Source: Microbacterium tenebrionis (lineage in GTDB: Bacteria; Actinomycetota; Actinomycetes; Actinomycetales; Microbacteriaceae). Taken from it: a DNA stretch of 64,000 nt. Made by a program: the position numbers and the translations under genes. The notes under the pieces are model-generated. The model had not been told where the DNA came from. It did not search any database and saw nothing but the letters and a program-made list of their open reading frames with translations. The DNA lies in the NCBI RefSeq assembly GCF_903645325.1, contig NZ_CAHJXQ010000006.1, positions 1 through 64,000 on the forward strand, written 5' to 3'. Shown here in pieces: positions 62,886 to 64,000 of the stretch (positions within the stretch are counted from its first letter, which is position 1; each line of letters opens with the position of its first letter).

Positions 62886-63553
62886 GCGGTGGCCTTCTTC
62901 CGCAGGGATACAAGGGCGCCGGCGACGAGAAGTCCCTGCCCGAGCGCGTAGGTGAGCATGACGAGCGGGCTCGTCCACGCAGGCATAGCGTCGGCCATGA
63001 ACAGTCGGAAGGCGAGGATCGTATCGCTGGCGAGGAAGAACACCCCGCCGACGGCGATGAGCGGGTGGCAGCGGGCCGCGACCGCCGCAGTGCCGCCGAG
63101 GACGATTCCGTATGCGGCGACGGCGGGCAGCAGTGCTCCGGTGTGCGGGCCGAGGATGATGATCATGCCGATCCACCATGCCGCGTAGACGAGCGTCCAC
63201 CACGGCAGCCGGCGTATACGCAGGATGCGTGCGAACAGCACGATGTAGGCGATGTGCGCGAGGCCGAAAAACAGGAGCATGAGCGGCAGCTCGGGGCCGC
63301 CAGGGAAGAATTCGCCGGCGCCGTCGCCGAGCCAGGAGAGCGCGATGGCGGCGAGCAGCAGCAGGATCGCGAGAGACGGCTGCAGACGTGCGGAGACCAG
63401 CACCGGGATCGCGAGCAGCGGCATCAGCCACAGCTTCGTCGGACTCGCGATCTCACTGCCGACCGCGAGCGCCCGCACATGCACGAGCGACATCGCCGCG
63501 AAGGGGACGAATGCCGTGAGGAGGATCGTTCGAGGCAGGATGCGGCGCGGCAT
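62882..63553 (-). CDS. lysoplasmalogenase family (YhhN/TMEM86-like) membrane protein
   Basis: Predicted 223-residue protein with about eight membrane segments. Conserved acidic residues in LSWLGDGAGEF and the later LASDTILAF match the catalytic-type pattern of the YhhN family. Actual activity in bacteria is often untested. A TACGAT box 6 bases before the ATG supports the start. Confidence 0.82.
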   Translation of the reverse strand: MPRRILPRTILLTAFVPFAAMSLVHVRALAVGSEIASPTKLWLMPLLAIPVLVSARLQPSLAILLLLAAIALSWLGDGAGEFFPGGPELPLMLLFFGLAHIAYIVLFARILRIRRLPWWTLVYAAWWIGMIIILGPHTGALLPAVAAYGIVLGGTAAVAARCHPLIAVGGVFFLASDTILAFRLFMADAMPAWTSPLVMLTYALGQGLLVAGALVSLRKKATA

Positions 63554-63559
63554 CCACCC

Positions 63560-63565
63560 ATCGTA
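63560..63565 (-). promoter_or_regulatory. -10 box, leaderless promoter of the YhhN-like gene
   Basis: Minus-strand TACGAT ends 6 bases before the ATG at 63553. Confidence 0.45.
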
Positions 63566-63575
63566 GAGCGGGTCG

Positions 63576-64000
63576 TCAGGCGACGGTGAGGCTGGCGATC
63601 GGGCGTTCGGGCTTGGGGCCGGGGATCGCGGTGAAGCCGGCGGCCAAGAACGTCGACAGAGCGCCGTGGAACAGATCGTTCACGTGCGGCTTGGTCTTGC
63701 TCGTGTCGATCGGGTAGCCCTCACGCGGGCACCGGAGTCCTTCGCGAATGCGACGGCCGCGTCGAGTAAGGCGGCGTTCAATCCCTGGCCACGATGCTCC
63801 TTGCGGACGACGAAGCAGCTGACACCCCACACACCCTCGTCGTCGAGGGGCTCGTACGTTGTCGCGACGATGTTGCGGGTGCGCCCGAGGCGCCGCTGCG
63901 CGGGCCGCGGACCCACGCGGATCCAGCCGGCGGCCTCGCCGTCGACGTAGGCGACGATCCCGGGCGGGCGGTCGGATGCCACCTCCTGCTGGAACAGCGC
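63576..64000 (-). pseudogene. GNAT acetyltransferase, frameshifted, 5' end outside the window
   Basis: Two overlapping minus-strand frames together make one GNAT domain. The upstream frame (64000 down to about 63720) has VWGVSCFVVRKEHRGQGLN, with the acetyl-CoA motif R-x-x-G-x-G/A. The downstream frame (about 63722 to 63576) continues REGYPIDTSKTKPHVNDLF and a usual C-terminus. They are joined by a shift near 63722, where the upstream frame would end in an unrelated Arg-rich tail. A one-base loss fits; a sequencing error cannot be excluded. The N-terminus lies beyond the right edge. Confidence 0.8.

Overview
The window comes from a GC-rich actinobacterium, most likely a Microbacterium or close Microbacteriaceae relative. 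Support comes from the 16S/23S sequences, a heavily used GGATGC/GCATCC word, many TANNNT boxes 5-9 nt before start codons (leaderless transcription), and gene order that follows the known actinobacterial order (infC-rpmI-rplT-trmH, pheST-argCJBDF..H-tyrS, tlyA-nadK-recN, xerD-parA-scpAB-rluB-cmk-der). It is core chromosome: I see no transposase, prophage, CRISPR array or tRNA gene.

Layout. 1-1645: end of a tad (Flp pilus / secretion) locus, with a fold-back inverted repeat at the left edge. 1667-3749: minus-strand MFS transporter and GH114-like lipoprotein. 3795-7401: prfB, ftsE, ftsX, smpB. 7403-9274: S9 peptidase. 9390-10699: lexA divergent from a LysM gene (SOS region). 10722-14641: hisC, hisB, hisH, hisA/priA and an SseB-like gene. 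14738-17573: DUF1844, infC-rpmI-rplT with a terminator, and a TrmH-type methyltransferase. 17655-20978: glutamate-type ABC importer gluABCD. 21021-24562: pheST. 24745-33822: epimerase, a possible Arg-rich leader peptide, argCJBDF, a membrane acyltransferase-like gene, argH. 33896-38593: SatD, a 17-bp tandem repeat, a membrane protein, tyrS, a DUF4184 protein, a CoA transferase. 38825-44444: one rrn operon (16S-23S-5S, no spacer tRNA). 44476-50316: TPR-like protein, HAD-IIA phosphatase, a 59-residue protein, tlyA, nadK, recN. 50328-60173: pyrG, NUDIX, xerD, parA, scpA, scpB, rluB, tyrA, cmk, der. 60293-64000: a leucine-dehydrogenase-like enzyme, a nucleosidase, NUDIX, S4 protein, YhhN-like protein, and a frameshifted GNAT gene running off the right edge.

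How the genes work together. The window is dominated by translation (RF2, SmpB, IF3, L35, L20, PheRS, TyrRS, rRNA, RNA-modifying enzymes), cell division and chromosome handling (FtsEX, XerD, ParA, ScpAB, Der, RecN, LexA with its LysM partner), and His/Arg/Tyr biosynthesis. Most operon genes overlap by 4-17 bases (ATGA/GTGA), implying translational coupling. The most interesting signals are: a leaderless 30-codon ORF with seven Arg codons upstream of argC, in a cluster lacking argR and argG; a likely ATC start for infC; matched palindromes in the two divergent lexA-region promoters; copies of a dispersed palindrome translated inside scpA and rluB; and the fold-back structure at the left edge.
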